64,000 nucleotides of DNA from Echinimonas agarilytica (GCF_023703465.1 NZ_JAMQGP010000008.1:113527-177526), one strand, 5' to 3'; positions 8,754-18,797 are shown, numbered from the stretch's first letter. Numbers and translations are program-made. Notes: generated from the letters alone by a model not told the origin.

Positions 8754-9002
8754 ATGTCTAATCTACTTAGTTTTATGATCGAAACAAGCGAAGCAGGGCT
8801 CAGCCGCGAGGAATTTTTCGCTGCAATTGAAAACTCTGACCTAACAGAAGCAGAACAAGCCGTTGTCCGCTCTGGCGATATCAATGCAATCTCTGACCTA
8901 TTGGGAACTCAACCCAAAATTGTTTGCTGTATCGTTCAACCCGAGCCGGATGAAGACGAAGAGCAAGAAGAAGACGAGACTAAAAAAGCTGCAAATGCTT
9001 AA
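8754..9002 (+). CDS. Split borosin precursor peptide (SonA-like)
   Basis: 82-aa acidic peptide behind a good AAGGAAAAG ribosome-binding site. Residues about 3-50 form a helical borosin-binding domain; LTEAEQAVVRSGDINAISDL closely follows the LTDEQINAVMTGD-type helix of SonA-type precursors (comparison from memory). The putative core is residues 55-63, KIVCCIVQP, a short hydrophobic beta-branched stretch of the kind that is backbone N-methylated. A tail of about 13 mostly Asp/Glu residues ends in KKAANA. It lies directly after its methyltransferase and overlaps the next gene by eight bases. Assignment as precursor rests on size, leader similarity and context. Confidence 0.85.
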   Translation: MSNLLSFMIETSEAGLSREEFFAAIENSDLTEAEQAVVRSGDINAISDLLGTQPKIVCCIVQPEPDEDEEQEEDETKKAANA

Positions 9003-10828
9003 TCAATATTTCTCTTCAATCACACCCAGCATCTTAGCGATGCTGGTGTTTTTCTGTTCGCTCACAACGAGTGCGACAGAGGCAGGGGTGGGCCTGCATC
9101 AATACAGTGTCGAACAGTTACTCACGGCCACTGAAAACATTCGTTTGAAAGATCCAAGCAAAGCTCGCCAAAACATTGATTTTTTTGCAAATCAATGGTC
9201 CTAAACTCAACACATCACAACAAGATAGACTCCGATATTTAGACGGTTATTTAAACCTCGTGGAAGGGACCTACGAGGATGGCATTGTCATCTTGAAGAC
9301 GCTTCATGAAGAATCTAACAACACTGATATCAAAACCCGCTCGGCGCTCACTATCGCCAATCACTACTCGTTATATCGCAATTACCCTGAAGCACTTCAG
9401 TATCTTCGGTTAGCCACTTCGTTTCTGCACAAAGCAACCGACCCTGAACTTCAATATATGAATAACTACATCAATGGCTTCTTATATCTGAGCGTCGCGA
9501 TTGAGAATATTGCCAACGAACATATTGAACAACTCACTCAAGTCGATGTTCCTTCGCGCTGGCAATGCTTGGGCTACCAACTTCGCTTGAAAAGTATTTC
9601 TCGTGCCGAGCATGCCGACCTCAATGAAGTTTCAACATTACATTCAACCGCTCATCAGTCATGCGATGACGCGCAAGAGCCTTTGGTAACCTTTACGATT
9701 CAGCAATATTACGTCAAAACTCTGATCAAAAACGGCGCTTGGATCTACGCTAAAGAACAATTGCTTCTTACCCAGCCCAGTGATTTGCCGGGCAACTACC
9801 CCCTACTCAGTGCTACTTATTACATCCACTTAGCTCAAACGAAAGCGTTTGAAGAGCACTATACCGAAGCCGAAGATCTGATTTTAAGAGGCTTGGATTA
9901 TCTGCCAGAGGGGTCATTCAATGAAATTGAAGCCACTGCCTATGCCACGCTATACGACATTGCTAATTCACAAAATGATTATCAAAAAGCCATTAAATAC
10001 TACAAACAATATTCCGACGCCAATACCGCTAATTTAAATGTACAGCGCAATAGTATTCTGGCATTTAATATGGCGCAGCAGCACCTTGATCAAAAGAATC
10101 AGCTCATTCAAAACCTAAGTATCGAAAACCTCAAACTTTCCATTGAAAATAACTTATTAAACCCTAACAGCTGGGCTTTTAAGCTCTTGATGAGCATCAT
10201 TTTTGCGCTATTTTTATGCGTTGTTTTTTACATTGTGGTGATGCGGGCACGTCATCAAGAGAAGTTACGACATTCAAAATACGACATTCTCACCGGCATG
10301 GCGCAACGCGATTTATTTGAAACTCTTGCTGACCAAGCTGTTCAGCAGTGTACCAAAACCAATGATGAGCTTTGCGTGGTTGTGATGGACCTCGATCATT
10401 TCAAACAAGTGAACGATCAGTTCGGTCATGCGACTGGTGATTGGGTATTGTCCGAGGTAAGTAAAATCATTGAACGTACATTTCGCTCTACTGATATTAA
10501 AGGGCGCTTGGGCGGTGAAGAGTTTGTGATATTAATGCCGCATTGCCGCATATTCAGTGCCGAACGCATTGCAAGTAACTGTCTTGAAGCGCTCAGAGCT
10601 TTGAACACCCAGCGTAGCGGTTATGAATTTGATGTGACGGCATCGATCGGCATCACCTCGAACAAAATTTCAGGTGCTCAAGTCAAAATGCTTATTGATG
10701 ATGCCGACAAGGCGATGTACCAAGCCAAGCGAGATGGCAGAAACCGTGCACAACTATTTCATGCGGGAATAGTCCACGAGGCAGACCGAAACGAGAGCAA
10801 CGAAGCCATCCCCTCCAGCTCTTCTTAA
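8995..10828 (+). pseudogene. TPR-GGDEF diguanylate cyclase, interrupted by a frameshift
   Basis: The reading frame from ATG 8995 encodes a signal peptide (about residues 1-30, LAMLVFFCSLTTSATEA) and then stops at 9202-9204. The rest continues in the +1 frame from about 9179 to 10828. Removing one T from the seven-T run at 9180-9186 joins the two into about 610 residues: periplasmic TPR-like helices, one membrane helix (near 10170-10245), and a GGDEF domain. That domain has an intact GGEEF active site and an RSTD inhibitory site five residues before it, so it should make cyclic-di-GMP. The start overlaps the borosin precursor gene by eight bases. The frameshift may be real, phase-variable, translationally rescued, or a sequencing error. 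Confidence 0.75.
9180..9186 (+). other. T7 homopolymer at the frameshift
   Basis: Seven consecutive T residues (GA-TTTTTTT-GC) mark the point where the frame of the TPR-GGDEF gene breaks. With six T the product would read NIDFLQINGPKLN without interruption. Confidence 0.75.
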
Positions 10829-10840
10829 CTACAGTAAATA

Positions 10841-10876
10841 AAAAAGGGATTGCATGTATGCCATGTAATCCCTTTT
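10841..10876. terminator. Bidirectional terminator between the GGDEF gene and nagA
   Basis: GGGATTGCATG (10846-10856) pairs with CATGTAATCCC (10862-10872), with A-rich and T-rich flanks on the two sides. It suits both convergent genes. Confidence 0.85.
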
Positions 10877-10890
10877 CGTCACTTTAGCCA

Positions 10891-12045
10891 TCAGCAGCTG
10901 AACACTTGCTCGCCTGCCACCCAGGTTTGAGAAATATTAAGTGTTTCATCAAGCACAACTAGATTTGCAATGTGCCCAGCCAATACGCTACCGAATTTAT
11001 CCGACATATGGAGGCTTCTGGCAGCCGACAAACTGGCCATACGCAGTGCACTTTCAAGTCTAATCTGTGCTCCATTCACCGCTCCTTTAACCGCTTCGTC
11101 CATGGTCAAGGCCGAGCCGCCAATGGTGCCTTGCCCATCCACACATTTTCCGTCGCGTACCCAAACCTTGGTATTCACAAAGGTAAAGCTGTCTATGTTA
11201 GCTCCCGCAGCTGCCGTTGCATCGGTCACTAAAACCAATCGCTCTCCAAGCATATGATAGGCCATTGCCACATTACTAAACGCTACATGATGGCCGTCTG
11301 CAATAATGCCGCAGAATATGTCGTCTGTGATCAAACTCTGTCCTGCTAACCCCGGCTCACGTCCAGTGATGGGAGGCATTGCATTGTATAAATGCGTGAC
11401 AAAACCCGCTCCGGCATCAAAACCCTGTTTTGCCTGCTGTGCGCTAGCAAGGCTATGCCCCAAAGACACTAAAATGCCTGCTTCGGTCAGCTGTTGAATC
11501 ACCTCCAATCCTGCTATTTCCGGGGCTAAAGTGACCTTCTTAACCACATCAGCATGAGCACAAATATAGCGCAATAGATCCATCGAAGGCGGACGAACAT
11601 AATCAATGTCATGAATACCTTTGCGGCCAGGATTCAACCATGGGCCTTCGAGGTGCAACCCCAATACACTTTCAGGCATTTCGATCATGGCTTGTTTGGT
11701 CGCTGCAATTGCTTGCTCAATCGTAGCGTCACTACTTGTAATTAAAGTGGGCAGAAAACTAGTGCAGCCGAATCGAATATTTGTTTGATGCATGGTTCGC
11801 AACGTGTTGATGGTAGGGTCGTCATTGAACATTACCCCGCCGCAACCGTTCAATTGAAGATCGATATAGCCGGCTGCCAAATACTCGCCGTTCAGATCAA
11901 CAATCACACTGCTGGTTTGCAAATATGCGGGGAAAGACTCCAATGGCGCAATCTTGCTAATCCATTGATGCTCAATCAATACTGCTAACCCTTCACTGAA
12001 ACTTGGTGATTGGCCTGGAATGCAGAAATTAGTCAAAAGTCTCAT
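10891..12045 (-). CDS. nagA: N-acetylglucosamine-6-phosphate deacetylase
   Basis: 384-aa amidohydrolase that converts GlcNAc-6-P to GlcN-6-P and acetate in the cytoplasm. Family segments are visible in order: LNGEYLAAGYIDLQLNGCGG near the N-terminus, metal-site HLEGPWLNP, SLGHS, the substrate loop THLYNAMPPITGREPG, and VTDATAAAG with the catalytic Asp. Length matches E. coli NagA (382). It begins four bases after nagB, so the two form an operon divergent from the GlcNAc transporter. Confidence 0.96.
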   Translation of the reverse strand: MRLLTNFCIPGQSPSFSEGLAVLIEHQWISKIAPLESFPAYLQTSSVIVDLNGEYLAAGYIDLQLNGCGGVMFNDDPTINTLRTMHQTNIRFGCTSFLPTLITSSDATIEQAIAATKQAMIEMPESVLGLHLEGPWLNPGRKGIHDIDYVRPPSMDLLRYICAHADVVKKVTLAPEIAGLEVIQQLTEAGILVSLGHSLASAQQAKQGFDAGAGFVTHLYNAMPPITGREPGLAGQSLITDDIFCGIIADGHHVAFSNVAMAYHMLGERLVLVTDATAAAGANIDSFTFVNTKVWVRDGKCVDGQGTIGGSALTMDEAVKGAVNGAQIRLESALRMASLSAARSLHMSDKFGSVLAGHIANLVVLDETLNISQTWVAGEQVFSC

Positions 12046-12049
12046 TCAT

Positions 12050-12868
12050 TTATTCCTGTTCAACGGCAAGCCAATCTGCAATATTTTGCTGCTCAAGTTG
12101 TTGAAAGTAATTCACTGTTTTCACTTTTAACTCTTGGGTTGCAGCGGCATCACAAACCATGATGCCACGTCGATGGGTTTGCAGCGCAGAAATCGTCCAC
12201 ATGTGATTAACAGAGCCTTCAACCGCAGCATGCACGGCTAATGCTTTTTGGTGGCCATTCGCCAAAATTACCACTTCTTGTGCATCCATCACTGTTCCCA
12301 CGCCTACCGTCAGAGCAAGTTTTGGCACCAAACTCATGTCACCATCGAAAAAGCGTGAATTGACGATACGGGTGTCTTCGGTCAAAGTTTTAATACGCGT
12401 GCGCGACGACAAACTAGAGCCGGGCTCATTGAATGCCAAATGGCCGTCAGTGCCCACACCACCTAAAAATAAATGGATGCCTCCAACGGCAGAAATTTTA
12501 TCTTCGTAGCGTTGGCATTCTGCTTCCAAATCGCCCGCATTACCATTCAATAAATTAATATTTTCTTTTTTAATATCAACATGATCAAATAAATTTTGAT
12601 GCATAAATACGCGATAACTTTCAGGGTGACCCTCGGGCATTCCAACATACTCATCCATATTGAATGTGACGACATGCGCAAAGCTCAACAGCCCTTGTTG
12701 ATGAAGTTTAATCAAGTGTTTATAGGTAGCCAACGGCGTACTTCCCGTAGGTAACCCCATCACAAACGGGCGATCTACAGTGGGTTTAAATGCCTGAATA
12801 CGATTGGCAATGTGGCGCGCTGCCCAACGACCAATTTGGTCACTGTCGTTTAGAGTAATCAATCGCAT
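12050..12868 (-). CDS. nagB: Glucosamine-6-phosphate deaminase
   Basis: 272-aa enzyme that isomerises and deaminates GlcN-6-P to fructose-6-P and ammonia. Signature pieces are [24 protein letters not shown] with the catalytic Asp, [17 protein letters not shown], and SRTRIKTLT. Length fits the hexameric, GlcNAc-6-P-activated type (E. coli 266). It is the first gene of nagBA. The intergenic region shared with the transporter gene carries an imperfect NagC-like operator. Confidence 0.96.
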   Translation of the reverse strand: MRLITLNDSDQIGRWAARHIANRIQAFKPTVDRPFVMGLPTGSTPLATYKHLIKLHQQGLLSFAHVVTFNMDEYVGMPEGHPESYRVFMHQNLFDHVDIKKENINLLNGNAGDLEAECQRYEDKISAVGGIHLFLGGVGTDGHLAFNEPGSSLSSRTRIKTLTEDTRIVNSRFFDGDMSLVPKLALTVGVGTVMDAQEVVILANGHQKALAVHAAVEGSVNHMWTISALQTHRRGIMVCDAAATQELKVKTVNYFQQLEQQNIADWLAVEQE

Positions 12869-12913
12869 GCTGTTGTCCTGTCGGCGCGCAATGAAATGAT
12901 GCGCAGTGTTGTT

Positions 12914-12959
12914 ACTGTATAAAACAGTCTAACAGACATTATTTTACCGCGTGAATTAT
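12914..12959. promoter_or_regulatory. Palindromes in the nagB/nagE divergent control region
   Basis: ACTGTATAAAACAGT (12914-12928) is a near-perfect palindrome. TTATTT-N9-AATTAT (12939-12959) partly matches the E. coli NagC operator pattern TTATTT-N9-AAATAA. Both lie between divergent GlcNAc genes and are plausible operators for a GlcNAc regulator encoded elsewhere. The match is incomplete. Confidence 0.35.
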
Positions 12960-13095
12960 GATTGATTATTTGGTGACTTCGATCATAAAAACAACCCTGA
13001 TATGACAAAATTTAGTTATTTTCATAGGCACCTTATTTTTTCTTGTAAAATATGACGTATATTCAAGTCATCAACAAAGCGTATACATAGAACTC

Positions 13096-14811
13096 GTGTA
13101 CGACGACGATAAGGCAGTCTCAAGAGTGAATATATTTGGTTACTTACAAAAGTTAGGTAAAGCGTTAATGCTCCCGATCGCAACGCTTCCTGTCGCAGCT
13201 ATTTTGCTCCGTCTAGGGCAGCCCGATATGTTGGACATTGCTTTCATGGCGAAAGCCGGTGGCTCTATTTTTGATCAATTACCCCTTCTATTTGCCATCG
13301 GTATTGCGATTGGCCTATCTAAAGATGGTTCAGGAGCGGCAGCTCTGGCTGGAGCCGCAGGTTACTTTGTATTGACCGCTGCTGCTTCGACCATTAACGA
13401 CACCATAAATATGTCATTTTTCGGGGGTATCGTCGCTGGTGTAACCGCTGGACACACCTATAATCGCTTTCATTCACAACGACTGCCCGAATATCTTGCA
13501 TTCTTTGCTGGAAAACGCCTCGTTCCGATTATGACGGGACTAATCACACTCGTTCTAGCATGGATCGCTGGACATGTTTGGCCTGCAATCCAATTAGGTA
13601 TCGATACCTTTGGCCACCAAATCGCAAACTCAGGTGCCATTGGGCAATTCATATATGGCACTTTAAACCGAGCATTGATCCCAATTGGCCTCCACCATGT
13701 GTTGAATTCCATTTTTTGGTTTGGTTTAGGAGATTTTACCAATGCAGCAGGCGAATTAGTGAAAGGCGACTTACCTCGATTTTTTGCCGGTGATCCAAGC
13801 GCTGGTCGCTTTATGGTTGGGTTTTACCCCGTCATGATGTTCGGCCTACCTGCCGCAGCTTTGGCCATGTACTTAGCAGCTCCAGTGAGTCGCAGACCTG
13901 CGGTAGGCGGAATGTTATTGAGCTTGGGTTTAACAAGTATGCTTACCGGTGTCACCGAGCCGCTCGAATTTATGTTTGTATTCTTGGCACCTGCCCTCTA
14001 TGCCGTTCATGCAATTCTGACAGGCGTAGCAATGGTAGTGACCAATAGCTTGGGCGTGCTTCATGGTTTTGGTTTTTCCGCGGGTATGTTCGACTTTATT
14101 TTGAATTGGGGACTCGCCACCAAGCCGAGCATATTATTGGTGGTTGGCCCCTTATTCGGTGTGATTTATTTTTGTACCTTTTACTTTGGCATTCAGTGTT
14201 TCAATTTCAGCACACCTGGACGAGAGAGCGAATCACCCGTGCATACCGCAGCGTCTGATGCCATCCGTTTTACCAAAGTCCTTGGTGGTCCCAACAACAT
14301 TAACCAACTGACAAGTTGCATCACGCGCATTCGAGCACAAGTAGTGGACCCGCGCTTGATTGATGAAAATGTGGCGCGTGAAGCCGGGGTAAAAGGCATT
14401 ATTACCAACTCTAACAACACAGTGCAGCTCGTTATTGGTAAAGGGGCTCCCGCGATTGTTGACGACATGCAACACCTCCCCTCAAACATTGATTGGACAA
14501 ACATAGAAACAGCGCAACCCAACACGAGTGTTCCTATTGAAACGCAAACACAGTCAGCGCCACCTTCATCATCGACGAACCAAGCCGCAGACTATTTGGC
14601 TGCTCTTGGTGGACACGCCAATATAAAGCAAATTGGGGCTTGTATAACCCGTTTAAGGTTGCAGGTTTACGATACACAGATTATTAGCGACGACGAACTC
14701 AAAAAAATAGGCGCGCAGGGTGTCGTTAGAATTGGAGATGACAATATTCAGGTGATTATAGGCCCACTGGCGGAAGTGATTGCAGCAGAAATGCAGGCAC
14801 TTGAGACCTAA
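13096..14811 (+). CDS. nagE: GlcNAc/glucose-family PTS transporter, IIC-IIB-IIB
   Basis: 571-aa phosphotransferase permease, probably for N-acetylglucosamine, as judged by the divergent nagBA genes. Residues about 10-385 are the IIC membrane domain (FGYLQKLGKALMLPIATLPVA at the start, HHVLNSIFWF inside). Two IIB domains follow, each with its phosphorylatable Cys: SCITRIR (Cys408) and ACITRLR (Cys516), joined by a Ser/Thr/Pro-rich linker. No IIA domain is present, so a separate Crr-type IIA must feed it. A GTG at 13126 may be the true start, since homology begins there and AAGG precedes it. Confidence 0.88.
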   Translation: MYDDDKAVSRVNIFGYLQKLGKALMLPIATLPVAAILLRLGQPDMLDIAFMAKAGGSIFDQLPLLFAIGIAIGLSKDGSGAAALAGAAGYFVLTAAASTINDTINMSFFGGIVAGVTAGHTYNRFHSQRLPEYLAFFAGKRLVPIMTGLITLVLAWIAGHVWPAIQLGIDTFGHQIANSGAIGQFIYGTLNRALIPIGLHHVLNSIFWFGLGDFTNAAGELVKGDLPRFFAGDPSAGRFMVGFYPVMMFGLPAAALAMYLAAPVSRRPAVGGMLLSLGLTSMLTGVTEPLEFMFVFLAPALYAVHAILTGVAMVVTNSLGVLHGFGFSAGMFDFILNWGLATKPSILLVVGPLFGVIYFCTFYFGIQCFNFSTPGRESESPVHTAASDAIRFTKVLGGPNNINQLTSCITRIRAQVVDPRLIDENVAREAGVKGIITNSNNTVQLVIGKGAPAIVDDMQHLPSNIDWTNIETAQPNTSVPIETQTQSAPPSSSTNQAADYLAALGGHANIKQIGACITRLRLQVYDTQIISDDELKKIGAQGVVRIGDDNIQVIIGPLAEVIAAEMQALET

Positions 14812-14838
14812 CTCAATTTAGGCTCGGTATCGACTCAC

Positions 14839-14864
14839 AAAAAAGCCTGCATCAACGCAAGCTT
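14839..14864 (-). terminator. Terminator of the 69-aa small-protein gene
   Basis: AAGCCTGC (14843-14850) and GCAAGCTT (14857-14864) form a hairpin with one mismatch. Read on the minus strand it is followed by TTTTTT. It lies 40 bases after the small gene's stop codon. Confidence 0.6.
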
Positions 14865-14904
14865 CTTATGATTATTCATTTCAACACAGTAGTGTGTCAT
14901 TGTG

Positions 14905-15114
14905 CTAGCTCACCAAAACTTGGGAAGACGCTGCTGACTTAGTGCTATTGCCTGAATAAGGAACTGACATGTGCCATTGCCCTTGATGCCGCACCTTGGA
15001 TAACTTGTAAGGACGTTCGTCTGGAATCAACATCTGATAACTTTGGCAATCACCACTGATACGAATACATGCCATATGTGCAGAATATATATTGATTTGC
15101 CAACTTGATTGCAT
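14905..15114 (-). CDS. Small protein of unknown function (69 aa)
   Basis: The start at 15114 is chosen because an AGGAGA Shine-Dalgarno sits eight bases before the ATG; an in-frame start 30 bases upstream lacks one. The product has no signal peptide or membrane helix; it is mixed polar with several Tyr, Trp and Ser residues, and I recognise no family. A terminator follows it and a perfect FNR-type box lies about 95 bases upstream, so it looks like a real, independently expressed gene. Function unknown. Confidence 0.6.
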   Translation of the reverse strand: MQSSWQINIYSAHMACIRISGDCQSYQMLIPDERPYKLSKVRHQGQWHMSVPYSGNSTKSAASSQVLVS

Positions 15115-15209
15115 TTCAAAATCTCCTCGTAAGGTGGATGACAAGTGAATTTGTCGACAGTATTTATGACCTCGATGGAATTTTGCTCACAGCTGAATTA
15201 AATATACGA

Positions 15210-15223
15210 TTGATCGAGATCAA
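15210..15223. promoter_or_regulatory. FNR-type box between the small gene and gmk
   Basis: TTGATCGAGATCAA is a perfect TTGAT-N4-ATCAA palindrome. It is symmetrical, so either the small gene on the minus strand or gmk on the plus strand could be the target. No -10 at the ideal class II distance is obvious on either side. Confidence 0.6.
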
Positions 15224-15305
15224 ATAGTGCCCAGCGATTGGCAATAATCACGTAGAATGCTAGCCTTACGCGCTTGTTAGAAACGTCCCAGCATGGAGAC
15301 AGGTG

Positions 15306-15941
15306 ATGACGGCAAATCGTGGGTCTTTAATTATAGTCTCTGCTCCGAGCGGCGCAGGTAAATCTAGTCTTATTTCTGCACTTATTGAAGCATTAGGAAC
15401 CAATCGAGTCCAAGTGTCGGTGTCTCATACCACCCGAGCCCCTCGCCCAGGCGAGATAGATGGGCAACACTATCACTTTGTGTCACACCAAGAGTTTCAC
15501 GCACTCATTGAGCAAGGTGTATTCTTCGAATATGCCGAAGTGTTTGGTCATTACTATGGCACCAGCTGCCAAGCCATTGAGCAACAACTTAATAACGGCA
15601 TTGATGTGATGCTCGACATTGATTGGCAAGGCGCTCAACAAATTCGCAAGCAAGTGAACGATTCTGTCAGCGTGTTCATTTTGCCCCCATCAAGCGCTGA
15701 GCTTGAAAGCCGATTGCGAAACCGAGGCCAAGACAGCGACGAAATCATCGCGGGGCGCATGGCCAAAGCACAGGCCGAAATGTCACATTTCAACGAATAC
15801 GATTACATCATCGTCAACGACAATTTCGAGCATGCATTGGCCGATATGCGCAATGTTGTGGCCAGTGCAAGACTCCGTCTGGCTGGACAATTACAGCGCC
15901 ACAAAGTTATGCTCAATGAATTACTGGCGGAAGGCGTCTGA
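15306..15941 (+). CDS. gmk: Guanylate kinase
   Basis: 211-aa nucleoside monophosphate kinase that phosphorylates GMP to GDP. The P-loop [11 protein letters not shown] lies near residue 15; [11 protein letters not shown] and YHFVS form the GMP-binding region; [12 protein letters not shown] and IFILPPSS-type segments follow. ATG 15306 is preferred to the GTG immediately before it because GGAGA is better spaced. It heads the conserved gmk-rpoZ-spoT-trmH-recG order. Confidence 0.96.
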   Translation: MTANRGSLIIVSAPSGAGKSSLISALIEALGTNRVQVSVSHTTRAPRPGEIDGQHYHFVSHQEFHALIEQGVFFEYAEVFGHYYGTSCQAIEQQLNNGIDVMLDIDWQGAQQIRKQVNDSVSVFILPPSSAELESRLRNRGQDSDEIIAGRMAKAQAEMSHFNEYDYIIVNDNFEHALADMRNVVASARLRLAGQLQRHKVMLNELLAEGV

Positions 15942-15985
15942 TTTAGGTAGAATTCCGTCCCTTTTTTAATCTTTTGGAGGCCGCT

Positions 15986-16261
15986 ATGGCTCGCGTTACC
16001 GTTGAAGATGCAGTCGATCAAATCGGCAACCGTTTTGATCTTGTTCTAGTTGCAGCACGTCGTGCACGCCAACTTGCTACCGGTGGTAAAGAACCACTTG
16101 TTGATGCAGACAATGATAAACCTACAGTTTTAGCACTGCGTGAAATTGAAGAAGGCTTAATCACAGCAGCCTCTTTGGACGCAGACCACGTTCGTGAACA
16201 GCAAGAACAAGAAGCGGCTGAAATCGCATCTGTTTCTGCTATTAATCACGGCGGCTTCTAA
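15986..16261 (+). CDS. rpoZ: RNA polymerase omega subunit
   Basis: 91-aa omega subunit, which helps assemble RNA polymerase and forms part of a ppGpp site. The start [20 protein letters not shown] is typical, and [12 protein letters not shown] follows. TTGGAGG precedes ATG 15986 at ideal distance; an upstream in-frame TTG is disregarded. It lies between gmk and spoT, as in E. coli. Confidence 0.97.
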   Translation: MARVTVEDAVDQIGNRFDLVLVAARRARQLATGGKEPLVDADNDKPTVLALREIEEGLITAASLDADHVREQQEQEAAEIASVSAINHGGF

Positions 16262-16287
16262 TTTAAAGTATTGATGCGGGGTGGCGT

Positions 16288-18396
16288 TTGTACCTGTTTG
16301 AGAGTCTGAAACAGCAGATTTCTGAATACCTAGACGCAGATCAAGTTGCGCAGGTAGAAAGAGCCTATATCGCAAGTCGCGATGCTCACCAAGGTCAAAC
16401 TCGTTCGAGTGGCGAACCTTACGTCACACACCCCGTAGCAGTCACTCGTATTCTGGCCGACATGCGGCTAGATCACGAGGCGCTCATGGCAGCCCTGCTG
16501 CATGACGTGATCGAAGACACCACTCTGACCAAAGAAGATCTTGCAGAGCAGTTTAATTCAACTGTCGCAGAGCTTGTGGAAGGTGTCTCGAAACTCGACA
16601 AAATCCAATTCGATTCCCGCGAAGAAGCACAAGCCGAAAACTTCCAAAAAATGGTCATGGCCATGGTGGTGGATATTCGAGTCATTCTCATTAAGTTGGC
16701 TGACCGAACCCACAACATGCGAACCATTTTTGCGTTGCGCCCTGATAAGCGTCGACGCATTGCCCGCGAAACCCTCGAAATTTACTCTCCCATTGCGAAC
16801 CGACTCGGTATTCACAATATTAAGAATGAATTGGAAGACTTAGGCTTCGAGGCCCAATATCCAATGCGCCACCGCGTATTAGGGGAAGTGGTAAAACGCG
16901 AACGCGGCAATCGTAAACAGCTGACTAAAAGCATCGAAAAAGATATTTCCGGACGAATTTCTGAAGCCGGAATCTCGGCACAAGTTAAAGGCCGAGAAAA
17001 GCATCTTTATAGCATCTATCAAAAGATGCGCAGCAAAGAGCTGCCTTTCACTGAAGTGATGGATATTTATGCTTTCCGAGTCATCGTAGACGACATTGAT
17101 ACCTGCTATCGCGCGCTTGGGCTAATTCATAGCTTATTTAAACCAAAACCTGGACGCTTTAAGGATTACATTGCTATTCCAAAAGCCAATGGCTATCAAA
17201 GTTTACATACCTCGCTTATGGGGCCACATGGCGTGCCCGTTGAAGTACAAATTCGTACCGAGCACATGGACCAGATGGCCGACAGAGGCGTAGCTGCACA
17301 TTGGCTTTACAAGAAAGATAGCGACTCCACCGGCACCACTGCTCAAGTGCGCGCACGCCGATGGATGCAGAGTTTGCTCGAATTACAGCAAAGTGCCGGC
17401 AGCTCCTTTGAATTTGTTGAAAGCGTTAAGTCGGACTTGTTCCCCGATGAAATATATTGCTTTACCCCAGATGGCCGTATTCTTGAGTTACCTGAAGGTG
17501 CCACAGCAGTAGACTTCGCCTATGCGGTTCATACCGATGTGGGCAATACCTGCGTTGGCGCGCGAGTAGATCGCCAGCCCTACCCAATCAGTCAGCCGCT
17601 TTCTACAGGCCAAACGATCGAGATTATAACGGCGAAAAGTGCGCGCCCAAACGCCGCGTGGCTTAACTTTGTGGTGACTAGTCGCGCCCGAGTGAAAATT
17701 CGTCAATATCTTAAAAATTTGCAGTCAAAAGAAGCACGTAAGCTCGGTATGCGCTTGCTAACACATGCTTTGGGCTCACAAAAAACACTGAATGATTTTC
17801 CTGAAGAGACTGTTGAGCAACTTCTCGCGGAGTACAAAGTCGGCAGTATTGACGACCTGTTAACCGACATTGGGCTAGGAAAAGTCATGAGTCTCATGGT
17901 TGCCAAGCGATTGGATGGCGACATTAAGGTTAACAGCAGCAAGCGCAAACGCCTGCCTATTTTAGGCGCTGAAGGTGTGCTCACCACGTTTGCTAAATGT
18001 TGTCGCCCTATCCCTGGCGATGCCATTATTGCCTACATGAGCAAAGACAAAGGCCTTGTGGTGCATCACGAACAATGCAGCAATGTACGCGGTTATCAAA
18101 AGGAACCTGACAAATATATTCCGGTCCATTGGGATAGTGAATATGACGGCACCGATGAGTTCATCACCGAATTACGCGTAGATATGGTGAACCACCAAGG
18201 TGCACTCGCTACGCTCACCAGCATTGTTGCCAATAGTGGATCGAACATTCAAGCAATCAGCAGTGAAGAAAAAGATGGTCGTATTTACGTCATCAATATG
18301 GTGCTCACCACTTCAAATCGTGTTCAGCTTGCCAATGTGATGCGCCGCATCCGTGTGATGCCCGACGTGCAACGAATTACCCGTAATCGAAACTAA
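16288..18396 (+). CDS. spoT: Bifunctional (p)ppGpp synthetase/hydrolase
   Basis: 702-aa RelA/SpoT-family enzyme. An N-terminal HD hydrolase domain ([19 protein letters not shown]) is followed by the synthetase domain ([18 protein letters not shown]), a TGS domain ([27 protein letters not shown]) and a C-terminal ACT domain. The intact HD motif indicates it can degrade (p)ppGpp. The start is a TTG at 16288, as I recall for E. coli spoT; the start MYLFESL matches that family. It lies 26 bases after rpoZ. Confidence 0.96.
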   Translation: MYLFESLKQQISEYLDADQVAQVERAYIASRDAHQGQTRSSGEPYVTHPVAVTRILADMRLDHEALMAALLHDVIEDTTLTKEDLAEQFNSTVAELVEGVSKLDKIQFDSREEAQAENFQKMVMAMVVDIRVILIKLADRTHNMRTIFALRPDKRRRIARETLEIYSPIANRLGIHNIKNELEDLGFEAQYPMRHRVLGEVVKRERGNRKQLTKSIEKDISGRISEAGISAQVKGREKHLYSIYQKMRSKELPFTEVMDIYAFRVIVDDIDTCYRALGLIHSLFKPKPGRFKDYIAIPKANGYQSLHTSLMGPHGVPVEVQIRTEHMDQMADRGVAAHWLYKKDSDSTGTTAQVRARRWMQSLLELQQSAGSSFEFVESVKSDLFPDEIYCFTPDGRILELPEGATAVDFAYAVHTDVGNTCVGARVDRQPYPISQPLSTGQTIEIITAKSARPNAAWLNFVVTSRARVKIRQYLKNLQSKEARKLGMRLLTHALGSQKTLNDFPEETVEQLLAEYKVGSIDDLLTDIGLGKVMSLMVAKRLDGDIKVNSSKRKRLPILGAEGVLTTFAKCCRPIPGDAIIAYMSKDKGLVVHHEQCSNVRGYQKEPDKYIPVHWDSEYDGTDEFITELRVDMVNHQGALATLTSIVANSGSNIQAISSEEKDGRIYVINMVLTTSNRVQLANVMRRIRVMPDVQRITRNRN

Positions 18397-18416
18397 CCTC
18401 AGGATCAGGAAGCATC

Positions 18417-18797
18417 ATGAGCAAAACCATTATTTCAACCGACGCAGCACCCGCTGCCATTGGTACTTATTCTCAAGCCGTTAACCATAACGGCACTGTG
18501 TATTTATCAGGCCAGATCCCATTGGTTGCTGAAACAATGGAACTCATCAGCGATGATTTCGAACAGCAAACAGTGCAAGTGTTTGAAAACCTCAAGGCGG
18601 TTATGGCCGCAGCGGGCGGTACTTTAGACGACATGTGTAAAGTTAATATCTATCTGACAGATCTCAGCAATTTCGCCACCGTCAATGAAGTCATGGCGCG
18701 TTACTTTGCTCAGCCTTACCCTGCTCGTGCAGCCATTGGCATTGGTCAATTGCCGCGTGGTGCACAGGTTGAAATCGACGGCATCGCAGCCGTTTAA
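18417..18797 (+). CDS. ridA: Reactive intermediate/imine deaminase RidA
   Basis: 126-aa YjgF/YER057c/UK114 protein that hydrolyses 2-aminoacrylate and related enamines. [21 protein letters not shown], and the arginine-containing [23 protein letters not shown] are family hallmarks; Arg in the RAAIG segment and the final Glu belong to the active site. It begins 20 bases after spoT and is followed by a terminator, so it is the end of the gmk-spoT transcript. Confidence 0.95.
   Translation: MSKTIISTDAAPAAIGTYSQAVNHNGTVYLSGQIPLVAETMELISDDFEQQTVQVFENLKAVMAAAGGTLDDMCKVNIYLTDLSNFATVNEVMARYFAQPYPARAAIGIGQLPRGAQVEIDGIAAV

Noticed and set aside
13052-13071. ATGAC-N10-GTCAT inverted repeat before the PTS gene
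   Set aside because: Short arms and no match to a known regulator; could be chance.
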